Shown one piece after another: positions 30,904 to 42,079 of a DNA stretch of 64,000 nt (position 1 is its first letter; each line of letters begins with the position of its first letter). The DNA comes from Luzula sylvatica. Taxonomy: Eukaryota; Streptophyta; Magnoliopsida; Poales; Juncaceae. The notes under the pieces were generated by a model. It saw nothing but the letters and a program-made list of their open reading frames with translations, was not told where the DNA came from and searched no databases. Made by a program: the position numbers and the translations under genes. Where the stretch lies: contig OX326958.1 in NCBI GenBank assembly GCA_946800325.1, forward strand, positions 64,460,366 to 64,524,365, read 5' to 3'.

Positions 30904-32398
30904 TATTGTTTAATTTAGACCTAGAAGAGAGGTGAATAGGAATTCATAAGTTCCAATTTACGCGGTAATGAAATACAATTACAATTTGGTGCGGAAATAT
31001 AAATAAATTAGAGGAAGAATACTATACCAAAACAAATAACACAAGATATTTGTTTACGGAGTTCGGTAGGTGATTGCTTTGTAGTTTTAACTCACCGGCT
31101 ACTTGCTCAATCGACCGACTCGATTGATTGCAAGTACTTACATCTCCGGAGTTGCCTTGCGCCTTTTCGGTTTTCGATTGAATACCCAAATCAAGCAATT
31201 ACAAGGTTTGCCTAAATCGATTTACACGCTTCTATCGATCCATGGCGGGATTTACAATCTTTGCACTAGCCTATTACAATTATATAATACGAACTAAACG
31301 TGATCGGTCACGCAAGTTGGGAATCGTATTTTAGGGAATGAAAAGGGATCTAATAATCTTTAAGAATGTTTTAGAAAATTAAGCTCAAGGTGTAAAGCTA
31401 GGATTCTCTCTTTTGATTGGGAAAAATAATAGTTGAGATGATGTGAGAGAATGAGGGAAGGGTTCTATTTATAGAACACATAGACCCTTCCCTTATCTTA
31501 TTTTTTCTGCACAGTCCGTTACAACGGACATGTAGTCCGTTACAACGGATCAAAAGTCAAACTAACCGTTACAGCCAATATATTCGTATTTTTCATAGTC
31601 CGTTACAACGGAAATAGGGTCCGTTATAACGGAGTCATGAGTTAATAGCTCGTTGTAACGAACTTCATAGTCCGTTCCAACGGACGTTCTACTGTGACTT
31701 CACTCCAGGTTAGTTTTTATATATCTGTTATAACGAAGACAGCTCTGTTACAACGGTTGGTGTTTGTCCGTTACAATGGATTGGTGATTCCGTTACAACG
31801 GACAAGGAGTAATATTTGGTATACTGAAGTGAGTTCAATGTCCGTTACAACGGACATAGTTATGTGACTTTTCTCCAAATTGGCATTAATTAGCGTTGTA
31901 GCGGTGATACTTCCGTTACAACGCTTGGGGGGTGTCTGTTATAACGGACTGGTGAATCCGTTGTAACGGACTATACTATGTTTGACATTCTTGAAGAGGA
32001 CGAGAAGGTCCGTTACAACGGACACTGATGGTCCGTTATAATGGACATATTTCTGTCGGCCTTATTTGTTATTTCATCATTTTGATGGATTTCGAATATA
32101 TTTCTTTGACTTATTTTGAGTTTAATAATTCATAAACAAGTTTAGGGATACATATAAGTTGTTTTGGTGATTTGTGTGATATCCCAACTTGCGGAATCTT
32201 CGATGTCTTGATGTCTTCACTTGATCGTGCTTTTTCGTGCCATCGTTTCTTCACCGTCTTGACTTCCGACATCTTGAGTCTTCTTTTGATCTTTTTATGG
32301 GTTACGTCTTCTATCTTTATAACTGTCACTCCCGTAAAGAGATTAGGGATATCGACATTATTTTGAGATAATCAAACCTTAGGAAATTTGAACCAACA
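30904..32398 (-). mobile_element. Solo LTR of element family B (1495 bp)
   Basis: Perfect 5-bp direct repeats CATGC flank it (30899-30903 and 32399-32403). On the minus strand it starts TGTTGGTTCAAATTTCC at 32398 and ends at 30904 with a mutated terminus (AACAATA instead of AACCAACA). It has a TATAAATAG box near 31465-31475 and about 17 dyads of the CCGTTACAACGG type in U3 (31510-32050). No internal sequence remains, as expected after LTR-LTR recombination. Confidence 0.85.
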
Positions 32399-32403
32399 CA
32401 TGC

Positions 32404-32955
32404 AACTGGTCGAGTATAGAGAGAGGGGGAGAGGCTTTAGTGTGCGCTACACATTTTCCCTGCCACACAGGATCAGAGAGATTTAAAGCTAATGTTTACA
32501 CGCGCCTTGGTGAAACGAGTCAGTCTTTGACCCTATATGGTCTTTGGTGTGGTGAGTGGGGTTTGTGGGTCGTCGGGATCGAGTATACTGAATTCTTTGT
32601 AGCCATTCGTGTAGTGGGTCATTTTGAATAGGAGTTGTGACCCGTTTCATTAGAACATTTGTATCTTTCTCGCCCTTCCACCAAATAGTACGATCTTTAT
32701 ATGCAAATTGCTCGTTTCGATGAGAGGAATCCATCCATGGGGTTGGATTGTGGAGATTTGGTCTTTTTTATCTGAAATAAACACAAATTCATCGTTAAAG
32801 TATTTTCCTCAAGATTTTATTAAATATTAAGATTATAACACGGTTTTGTGTTTATTTATTATTTAATTGCATTGTTTTAAACCCTAAAAATGTGCTAAAT
32901 TATGCTCATTACATGCGTCAAAAAAGAGAAATATGAGTTGTGGGACAGTAAAATT
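32404..32955. other. Spacer
   Basis: GC-moderate then AT-rich sequence with short open frames in both directions; nothing recognised. Confidence 0.4.
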
Positions 32956-35033
32956 TATTGAAATTAATGTTTTTAGTTATATATTTTAATTATGTAATAA
33001 ATAATTGATGTAGTAAATAAATTAGTGAGAAAATAATGTGTGTATGGATAAGGATTAGATTGTCATGTAAGGATGTCTTATCCATATTAATTAAAAAATT
33101 GTGTTTAAGAATGTGCATGTGTATCCATAAATGTAACATATAACTATGAATTTAAAAAAGAGAAAATAGTGAAATAAATTATTCAGAAAAATAGAGAGAT
33201 AAAATAGAATAAGAAATGTAGAAAATAATCTCATCCTAATCTCAAATAATATATTCATTTATTTGTGTGTACCATTTGGTACTTTGTATCTAGTCATTTA
33301 TTTATTTATTTTGAGACTTTGTATATTTGTCCTTATCAAATCAAAAGAGAAAGTATTCTCTCTCCATCGTGCATTTCTCTTTATTTCCCACCCGAATAAT
33401 TTATTTCACTTTGTTATCAATCTCTCGTTTCTAAATTCCCAAATCTCATCCCAAAAATACAAACCAACAAATATCATCAATCCAATTTCATCCAATATTA
33501 AATCTCAACAAATTGGTATCAGAACTACGGTTATCGAGTTTAGTAGAAGTCGGAGAAAGAGATCACCATGACAACAGAGAAGCTGTATTTGGACTCCCAC
33601 GAACTTCACGACTTATTTTTGACGGCGAAAATTATGATTATTGAAGTATTAACATGAAGACTCTTTTAACCTCACAAGGTCTATGAATAATAGTAGAATA
33701 TGGATTTGAAGATATCGTGGACACGCAAAAAGGTGAAGAAGTTTCGGAGAAAATCGAATCGAAAGAGAATAAAGAAAAAATATACAAAGCCCTATTTTTT
33801 TATATAACAAGCAATATCGAATAAACTATTTTCGAGAATAATTGGAGCGAAAAAATCAAAATAACTGTGAGAAATTCTACAAAACGACTATCAAGGAAAC
33901 GAAAAATTGCGATTGATAAAACTTTTAATGCTTAAGAGATAATTTCAAAATTTAAGGATGAAGGAGAATTATAGTCTTAAAGATTATTTCTCTAATATAA
34001 TGGAGGTGTTAAATCGTATTAAGAGTAGCGGCGAAGAATAAACTGATATTTCGGTTTGTGAAAAAATCATAATTAGTCTATCGTCAAAGTATGACAACAT
34101 AACCTCAATTATTTAAGAAACAATAGATCTTTCGACCCTTAGTATGCATGATTTAATAGATTCTTTGGAAAGACACGAGCAAAGGTTAAATATAGTGATA
34201 TTGAACAATCGATTGAAAGCGCGTTTCAATCAAAGATTACTATAACCAACAAAACTCCGTATAATTTTGCTAAAGATATTCTCATGTCGACAAAGATTGT
34301 TGGTACAAAGGAAAATCTCAATGCGGTAATTGCAAGAAATTTGATCATCTTAAAAAGGATTATTGAATTAAAGTCGATGACGACAAACAAGCAAATTATG
34401 CCGAAGAACAAGACGGTGATGAAGATAGTTTTTAATGCATATCATGAGAACGAGAAAAAATATTAAGGAGTATTAAAATTAATGTTTTTAGTTATATATT
34501 TTAATTATTTAATAAATAATTGATGTATTAAATAAATTAGTGAAAAAATAATGTGTGTATGGATAAAGATTAGATTGCCATGTAAATATATCTTATTGGT
34601 ATATATTAAAAAGTTGTGTTTGAGAAGGTTCATGTGTATCTATAAATGTAACGTATTTTGGTGAATGTAATTGAAAGAAAATAGTGAGAAAATTTATTCA
34701 GAAAAATAGAGAAATAAAATTGAGTAAGAACCGTAGAAAACAATCTCACCGTTATCTCAAATAATAAATCCATTTATGTATGTGTATCATTTAGTATTTT
34801 GTATCTAAGTCATCTATTCCGGTGTGTATTTTTTGGGACTGTGTATATTTATCCTTGATAAAGAGAAAGTATTCTCTCTCCGACGTGCATCTCTCTTTAT
34901 TTCCCACCAGCGCGCATCTCCCTTTTTTTCCCACGTAAATAATTTATTTAGCTTTGTTATCAATCTCCCGACTCTAAATTCCCAAATATTATCTAAAAAA
35001 TACAAATCAACAAATATCTCCAATCCAATTTCT
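32956..35033 (+). mobile_element. Gag-only Copia relic D
   Basis: The 5' LTR (about 32956-33510) and 3' LTR (about 34471-35033, last ~20 bp lost) share long stretches such as AATTAATGTTTTTAGTTATA and GATGTATTAAATAAATTAGT but have diverged clearly. The PBS TGGTATCAGAAC is at 33514-33525. The interior is under 1 kb and encodes only a broken gag. No pol is present, so it was either a gag-only derivative or lost pol by deletion. Confidence 0.8.
33568..34440 (+). pseudogene. Element D gag relic
   Basis: From ATG 33568 the translation shows Copia gag blocks broken by stops: RIFDGENYDY, INMKTLLTSQGLW, KDYFSNIMEVLNRIKSSGEE, EKIIISLSSKYDNITSII, LSTLSMHDLIDSLERHEQRL. The zinc knuckle reads CGNCKKFDHLKKDYW, in which the last Cys has become Tyr. 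At least four in-frame stops (for example in NIE-stop-TIF and GEE-stop-TDI) make it non-functional. Confidence 0.8.
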
Positions 35034-35800
35034 TTTTTTTGAAAAATAATAGAGTGAATTCGAATGGTCCTATATCTATTCGAATGGTCCTATATCAATA
35101 TGAGTTTGGGGTATCTAACGATATAGAATACCCTAACTCTCCTTGATTAATAAAAATTGTATCAAATTCTATCCCTATTACATTTATAAAGTTCCGAATG
35201 TTAATCCTCTTCATGTTCACCTCAAAAACCCTTCTCTTTTCTTGGATTTTAACAAAACCAGTAAATTTAGCTTGCAAAAACCCCAAGCTATAAATACCCG
35301 AGGCCATTTACTGTGCCCCTCAAACCCATCACCACATCCTTGATATCCTATCCATCTCCCAAAAATTACCCACTCGATTAACAATGCTTCGAATTAACTG
35401 TTAATTGAATTAATAAATTATTAGGTACTAATATGAGGTGTTAATTTACTCAAAATTAACTGTTAATTCGAAACATTAATTAATTTGGAGAGAGAGTGGG
35501 GTGCAAATTGGAGTTGGGGATTAACACCCAACCCAAAAAAGTACCCATGATGATGGCATCATGGAAGTGGGGATGGGTTTGGGGGGCAAGGTATAATTTC
35601 CCATAAATACCCCAACCTTCGTCGTTAAGTTTCTCTCTCTTTTCTTGTCCCTGTTGGCGACAGCCACTTCCTCTTGTCTTCTCTTCTCTTGTCCCAACAA
35701 AATTTCCCTATAATATTCACCTCATCAATATCACTAGGAAAAGTTGTGAAGGTCATCATTCCTCTGTGTTGTGAAAACTTCGCTCTCTCGTCTATCTATC
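35034..35800. other. Spacer and upstream region of the DUF7903 gene
   Basis: ATTCGAATGGTCCTATATC is repeated in tandem near 35057-35097. A local palindrome built on AATTAACTGTTAATTCGAA lies at about 35386-35482. Sequence like the 935-1915 element (GGTGCAAATTGGAGTTGGGG, ATGATGATGGCATCAT) follows at about 35500-35580. The 5' leader is pyrimidine-rich (35625-35700). Confidence 0.5.
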
Positions 35801-37565
35801 ATGGCTTACATACCCCCGCATTTACGCCGATCTGACCGTACCTCCGCGACCCCTTCATCTTCCTCCATCACCCCATCGCCCAAACCCTTTCATCAAAACT
35901 CCAAGAACCCTAAAAACCCACTTACGAGAACCGTGTACTCGTCCGGTGCACTCTCTCGGTGGTACCATACCTCTTCGGAAATCGAAAATCTCTCTTTGCT
36001 GCCTTATAATGGCAAGACAATCGAAAGCTGTAACAATTGGTTTAAGCCTCTGACACTCGCAGCCATTGACGAGTCGGGCCCAGCCAAGGAGGACGAGAAA
36101 AAGATTTTGAACGAGATAGTGGAGAAGGTTTACAGAGACTTGATAGAAACAAGCGAGTATGCGAGGAAGGAGAGAGAAGGGTTTGATTCCGTGGCATTGT
36201 CAGTGGTCGCTAGAATAGGCAAAATACTTTTTCGTGGGTATGTTTTTTTTTCTTTTCCAAATATTTTCTAAAATTAATCAAATTTAGACACCAATCAATT
36301 TTGTCAATTAGGAACGCGTTGAATTGTCTAGACTCAATTAGAAGTGCTAAAAGAAAAGAAGAAGATTTGAAGTTGAACGATCACGTCCATAAATTTTTGT
36401 ACGCAGCTCTAACAGATCAGTATATGATAGATATTGAAGAGTTTCTCGTCGAAAAATCTGGATTCGGCTTGGAATGTTCGGAAGAACAATATCTTGTAAA
36501 GGTTAGTTTAATTGTTTTCTGTAAATACTGTTTCAAATAATTTGATCTTGTTTAGATTATTTTATTATGTTCTTCATTTAGGTATTTGATAAGAATCAAC
36601 CTGATATAACAATACATTGCAAATGTATAGTTTCATCTGATGGAAATCTCGAAGTATACAAGGTAAATAAATGCAAATTATCTTTTCTTATTCATAATTT
36701 AATCATATGATATTCTTATTTTCTATTGTAAACATAAATGTTTTTTTATTTTTCACGATGTATTATTGTTTTAGATTATCAATATACATATTATGTGTTT
36801 GATAATTTTGCTTTGTATGCATTTGCTTTCGTAGATTGAACGAAACCAATTGAGATACATGGTCACGGACATATCGTGCGCAAGCAAAGATTTTGATTTC
36901 AGATTAATGCTAAACACCAAAAGAATATTGAACAACTTAGATGTGAGTTTTTTTTTTTTTTTTATATTATACCAGTTCTGAAAAATTAGTTTCAATTTAT
37001 TTTCGATAGTATCAGTTCCTTTAAATTAATTGTGTCCAAATTTATCGATTTTTAAATTTGTAACGCAAGATTGAAGCAAAGGAAGGAATTGACAAATTAA
37101 TCGAAGCTGCAGTTATAGACCCTGAGGTAAAAGGACGGCTTAGGTGGCCTTTGGGGAAGGCATCTATCTCTGATCGGTTTCATGTTGTGAGTGATTGGTT
37201 CATAAAATATAAAACCCTTAGAAAAGAAAAAATTAGGGTTACAATGAAAAGGGCGGACCGATTTCAGCATAGTTCTTCGAGAAGAGCAGTTTCAAACGAG
37301 GTTTCCTTTAAGTTGGATGAGCTCTCCGAACTATTAACTGTGAGTTCTCGTTCATACATCTTAAATTCTTAAACCCTAGTTTTTTATTTTGTATTACTTT
37401 TTGTTGAAAATTGAAACGAATCTTCAATGTTATGAAGTGCGATTATGTGTTTGCGCTTTTTTGCAGGAAGGAAATATCGAGGAAAACAATATTATGGACA
37501 TGATTCGAGATTTGGTGCATTTTATCTGGGATAACTGTTTGCGAAATCGCAATGTGAATGTTTAA
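35801..37565 (+). CDS. DUF7903-type plant protein, complete, six exons
   Basis: Model: join(35801..36237, 36312..36501, 36582..36662, 36835..36942, 37070..37339, 37467..37565), 394 residues, all GT-AG introns in phase. The start MAYIPPHLRRSD is the usual opening of this plant family. Conserved blocks in order: YSSGALSRW, LNCLDSIRSAKRKEEDLKL, YAALTDQYMIDIEEFLVEKS, EQYLVKVFDKNQPDITIHCK, IERNQLRYMVTDISC, FRLMLNTKRIL, VKGRLRWPLGKASISDRFHV, MKRADRF, and a C-terminus ending in IWDNC. These match my memory of DUF7903 proteins (LRWPLGK...GDRY, LRLMLNTKR). Biochemical role unknown. A related partial copy ends at 334, so the two are a dispersed tandem pair now 35 kb apart. Confidence 0.85.
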
Positions 37566-38274
37566 ACTCTTTATTTAGTGCATGGATTTTGCTTTTGTTT
37601 GATGCAAAGTTTTACGATGTGGTTTGTTTTTCTCTTTTTGGTGTGAAATAGTTTGGTTCGGTATGGTATACGTGCAGGGACGGAACCAGAAAGTAATGTT
37701 AGGGGGGCCGACAACTTTAATTATCAAATTTTAACATACTTTTTTTTTTTGTAATTTACAACGAACAATCAAGCATATTTAGTTTGCATCATATAAAAAA
37801 TGTTTATTATCTTGTCTGTCGAGAAATATTATGCAAAAAAAAATTCTCAATATAAACAAGCAAATTATTTGTGAAAAAAAGTCATCCTCCATTATATCAC
37901 GATGCCTTGTCTTGACGATATGCATGGCTGAAAAACGTGTTCGGTCGTCACCGTCGAAATCTGGAATTGGTACGCTCTATTTTTGACAAAAAAAATTCTT
38001 AAATCGCGAGTAATGTGTAAGAAAATTTAATATTTTATCAGTACGGTTATCTATTTACACAAATTTCATGAAAAATTTACATATTACAAAATATAAAATT
38101 AAATTTACAATTAATGGTGAAAACATATCTCAATTTAGATTTTTTTTTTATTGAATAAAATATTCAAAATATTTGACCAAACATATCTCAATTTGTGTAT
38201 TAATTTTTTTTATTGAAGAAAACATTAAAATAGTTTATATGTGGATGAATGAATATTCAAGAAATATATATATA
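37566..38274. other. 3' flank and spacer
   Basis: After the stop codon comes a stretch with GGGACGGAACCAGAAAG and TTAGGGGGGCCGAC (37678-37712). That is a phrase I associate with decayed plant DNA transposon ends, but no partner end was found. The rest is AT-rich. Confidence 0.35.
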
Positions 38275-38303
38275 CTAGTTTTCTCCCCGCGCAATTGCGC
38301 GGG
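38275..38303 (-). mobile_element. Helitron-like 3' terminus
   Basis: On the minus strand a perfect GC-rich palindrome CCCGCGCAATTGCGCGGG (38286-38303) is followed after 7 bases by CTAG (38275-38278) and then T. Hairpin plus CTRR before a T is the signature of a Helitron 3' end. The body would extend to higher coordinates; its 5' TC end was not located. Confidence 0.5.
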
Positions 38304-39199
38304 ATTGTTTAGGTTTGTGGAGTTGTTCAAGTTCAATGATATGTTAATTCTTTACGTTTATATAAAATATGTATGTATTATTTGCTATGATTTGTGATTG
38401 TGAGAATTCATCTATAGCTCATCGTAATTTCTGTTTTGCGAGTAATACGGCATCATCACACCATGAAAAGCAGCACAATATTTTTTGGGGAGATTTATAT
38501 TAGAATTTTTTACAGGAAATATCATACATAAATTTTCACCAAGATCCGCATTGTAAGTTTTGTTACTGCCTCGTACAAAAATTGGCGACACATAGGGATA
38601 AAACAATGCAACAATACTCCATTTGTTATAGGCTAACAAAACAGTTTTGTAAGCTCACAGTAATAAAAAAAAACAGCATCTCTTTTTACATCATCTAGGT
38701 CCCAACAATAATTTTCTTTTAACAAACAAATAATTATATGATACAAAATATGGTATAATCAATTTTGAGAGCAAATTTGATTTGAGGGAAGGGCAAATAT
38801 GAAATTTCAAGATTAAAAAAATATGTTGGCAGCATACGACATAATTAATGAAGAGCCATCTTTTTCATTCGCCTTCTTGAATTTGACAGCATTTGCCAAC
38901 GCTTATTCATTTCCTTGTCGGATCTAAATTTCAAAATTAATGATAAAAGCTTCACCAATTTATATAATTTTGGGGACCAAATTACAAAAAGAAAAATTAC
39001 ACTGGGTCTTTTGTGAAACATGGCAAGCTCATAGTCAAACCTTCCCGAGTCGAGTGCCGAGAATTGTTTTACGTCTCTGCAAGGCAGAAATGATACATTT
39101 CGTCTCGAGGTGGATGGAGGGAGGGACCCACGCTCTGACATCGTCTTGCTGACCTTATCTGCCAGCCTGGACACTTCGCTATACTATCAAATAACTCAC
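38304..39199. other. Spacer, possibly Helitron body
   Basis: No supported gene. A minus-strand frame (38845-39174) is open, but its first half and last half would need splicing and nothing in it is recognised. Confidence 0.35.
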
Positions 39200-39301
39200 T
39201 CGAGATAAGATTTCTTGAGGAGATCCGAGAAGATCAGTCATGAATATTAGATCCAATTCGTGGATCCCATTTTTGCTGCCAAATGTCTTTGATTTTGTGA
39301 G
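39200..39301 (-). pseudogene. MAPK-like exon fragment
   Basis: The minus-strand frame reads KTFGSKNGIHELDL, then IFMTDLLGSPQEILSR, and ends at a GTGAGT donor. Plant MAP kinases have the same layout (LFPGKN..HQLDLMTDLLGTP...ISR before an exon boundary). Two extra residues interrupt the block, and no neighbouring MAPK exons were found, so it is at most a captured or decayed piece. Confidence 0.35.
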
Positions 39302-42003
39302 ATACTATCAACATCTGATTCAGGACAATCGAACGAAAAAGGCTGCGAATTCACAATATGCCATCTGAGACTTCGTTTTGGTGAAAGTCAAAATGTAATC
39401 CCATTTCACCTATAATTTCAAAATCATAATGTTAGATCCAAATTAGCTTACATATTAAAATTTAATTTTAAAATCATAATGTTAGATCCAAATTAGCGTA
39501 AATATAAAAATATACATGTTTTTGGTCGTAAATTAGGATCAGAAAATACCTGCTGAACCTTCATCAATAGATTACACGACACTGGTACGGTCTCTGTTTA
39601 GTTACATGTGGTGCAATTCTATTCTCAAGCATAAACCTTTCTATCACAAAATAAAATCAAATGAAACTAACACTCAATTGTATCATAAAAAATCTGATTC
39701 ATAAAATCAAATGAAGACTACAATGATTAAATTACATAATATGATTCGTAAAAAAAACTAGCCTTGAGGGTTTAATTACTTCTTAAAATTCAGAAACACC
39801 AGATTCAGTCTCTGCGAAAAAAATAAGATGAAACTAAGACATAACCAGCCCCTTCCCTATAATTCTGTCCCCGAAGAATGAAAACAGTGAGCATAATCTA
39901 CATAATTATTTTTATAGAATAAATATTGGTCACCTATTTACCTCGATATGAGTTGCGTAATTCTTGTTCGCACAAAACCTCCTTTCCGAATTGATATGCT
40001 GAACTGTATCAGAATAACAAAACTGGACACTGCTGCTGCAATAAGTGGATCGAAATGCTGAAAATTTGGAAAGAAAATTATCATAATCGATGTTCTTTAA
40101 CATAATAGATCAAAATCTCAATGAAATACACCAAAACTTTCCGTACAGAGTTAAACAAACACTGAAGATGCTCGCAATTGTGCACAAAATTGGAAAATCA
40201 CCGTTTCTTTGGGCAAGTGAAGAAAATTAAAAGAATTACTGAAAAATTGAGAGGCCTTCGGTTAGGGTTTTCGAAAAGAAATCCCTCTAAACACACAACG
40301 AAGGCGTGAGGGTATTAACCCCTCTAAAAACTGCTAAGTACGTACCTCATCCTGGAGGTTCGAACCTTGCCCGTTTCGTCGCGGTTTTGCCAGCGTTTCG
40401 TGCCGATTTCGCTGTTATTTCGTCCCCATCGTTTTGTCTAGGGTTAGAGTTCGAACAGCTCGAGATAGAGGGAAGCAGAGGGAGGCGACGCGCCGGTCAT
40501 AGTGATCTCCATCGTCCTCCGCCATCGCAGGGACCATTTCGCCTCCATTTTCGCCATTTTCGCCCTCTAGGATTTCCTGGCGGTTCGGACATTTTTTTTC
40601 TTTTTTTTCTCGTCGCGAAAATGATGAGAGAGACAGAGGGGGAAGGGGGTAATTGTGTGAGTCCGTGAGGGGGCTGGGTAGAATCGGCTCATAAGGACCA
40701 TATCATTATAGCATGTAGTGGTCCATGTAAACCAAGTCCAATTAAATTGTGACCGTCCGATCTTCATTAATCTTGATCGAACGGTTAATGCGAGTTTGGT
40801 GACGTGGAAGCACCAGATCACTGCGATTTTCTTAACTTTATACACAACATTAACATTAATTAGTTTTTTTTAATATGTGAATGTGGACTAATTTGATGGG
40901 CAGAGACAAACATTGATTTTTTAATGAACTTTTACACATAAATTGCATGCATTCTTCATGCAATTAAGCACTATTTTTGTATGCCGAATCCGATTTCACA
41001 TATGAAAAAGTGAAAAAAGTTTAACATATGAAAAAATGAATCAATTTAACATATGAAAAAATGAATTTGATTTAACATGTGATTATGTGTGAAATGAGTA
41101 GTATTTAAATGAGTCATCGATAAATAAGTAAAATATACTTGGTTTTATCCATTCTTCTCAAGATCTTGTGTGTTGCTTACGGCAAGTCTAACTCGCCTTG
41201 TCACAAAAAATTGCCCATCAAAAAACACTAATTCTCCATACTAGGGACATATTGTAATAGAAGTCAAGAGGGTCGTCGTCTTCCAAAATTTTTGCTGAAC
41301 AATATATATAACTAATGATACAATATATTTTATCATTAAAACAGTGTAAAATTTATTGTTTCGCCTTTTCAAAAAAACTGTGCAGTGTAATTTCAGAATC
41401 AGTCTTTCATTTTGGAGTATGCCTTACGAGATCCCGATTTCATTTCTATGATGGTCCAAAATATTCAACACAGTTATATGTTTTCTAGTTCAATTTATTG
41501 AACCGAATTAATCATAATCGGACCAGTTGTTGTGACTGTTTTGCACAACAAATGAACCCGTTTGTAAAAAAAAAAACCCTCCCAAAATCCTTTCAGTGTC
41601 TCGTCTTTCTTGTGTTTCTTATCCGTCCCAGCGCGCGTCGCCAAACCTTTCACTGACGTCACCGGATTAGAGAGGTATCCAAAGAACTATTATCAGGATC
41701 CTTTTATGCTGTGACGAGAAGCCGTGCCAAATAATCAGCCGCTCGTGGGGAAAAGCAAGGTCGTGGAGACGCAACAAGATTATTCCGTAACCGGTACCAT
41801 TATTGGTTCACGGAACCAAGATTGATGATTAATTGAGTCTCAGTTTTCGCTTTAAAAATAATATTCCTACTAAGGTCTTGTTTATATGTTCAAGAAATCA
41901 TGAAATTAGGGTAGGTTAGGGTAATAATAATATATCAAAATATTAGATATATATGGATGGTATTTTTGTAATTGTAATGATAATTTTGGGTTAAGAAATT
42001 CTA

Positions 42004-42008
<5 letters not shown>
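39302..42008. other. Spacer with a GC-rich patch
   Basis: AAATCATAATGTTAGATCCA is duplicated with a 50-bp period (39421 and 39471). A GC-rich patch at 40270-40660 has open frames on both strands and, on the minus strand, a good donor-like GAG/GTACGT near 40345. It could be the first exon of an untranslated or decayed minus-strand transcript. An exon-like piece (39957-40061, TTTTCAG before, GAG/GTAAAT after) supports the same direction. No protein is recognised. Confidence 0.35.

Positions 42009-42075
<67 letters not shown>
42009..42075. repeat. TA microsatellite, about 67 bp
   Basis: Uninterrupted (TA)n run. Confidence 0.9.

Positions 42076-42079
<4 letters not shown>

Noticed and set aside
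40360..40372. GGTTCGAACC B-box-like sequence
   Set aside because: No tRNA fold, A box, poly(A) tail or target duplication around it.
40306..40668. 120-codon plus-strand frame in a GC-rich patch
   Set aside because: The minus strand has better splice-site signals and neither strand gives a known protein; left as an unassigned patch.
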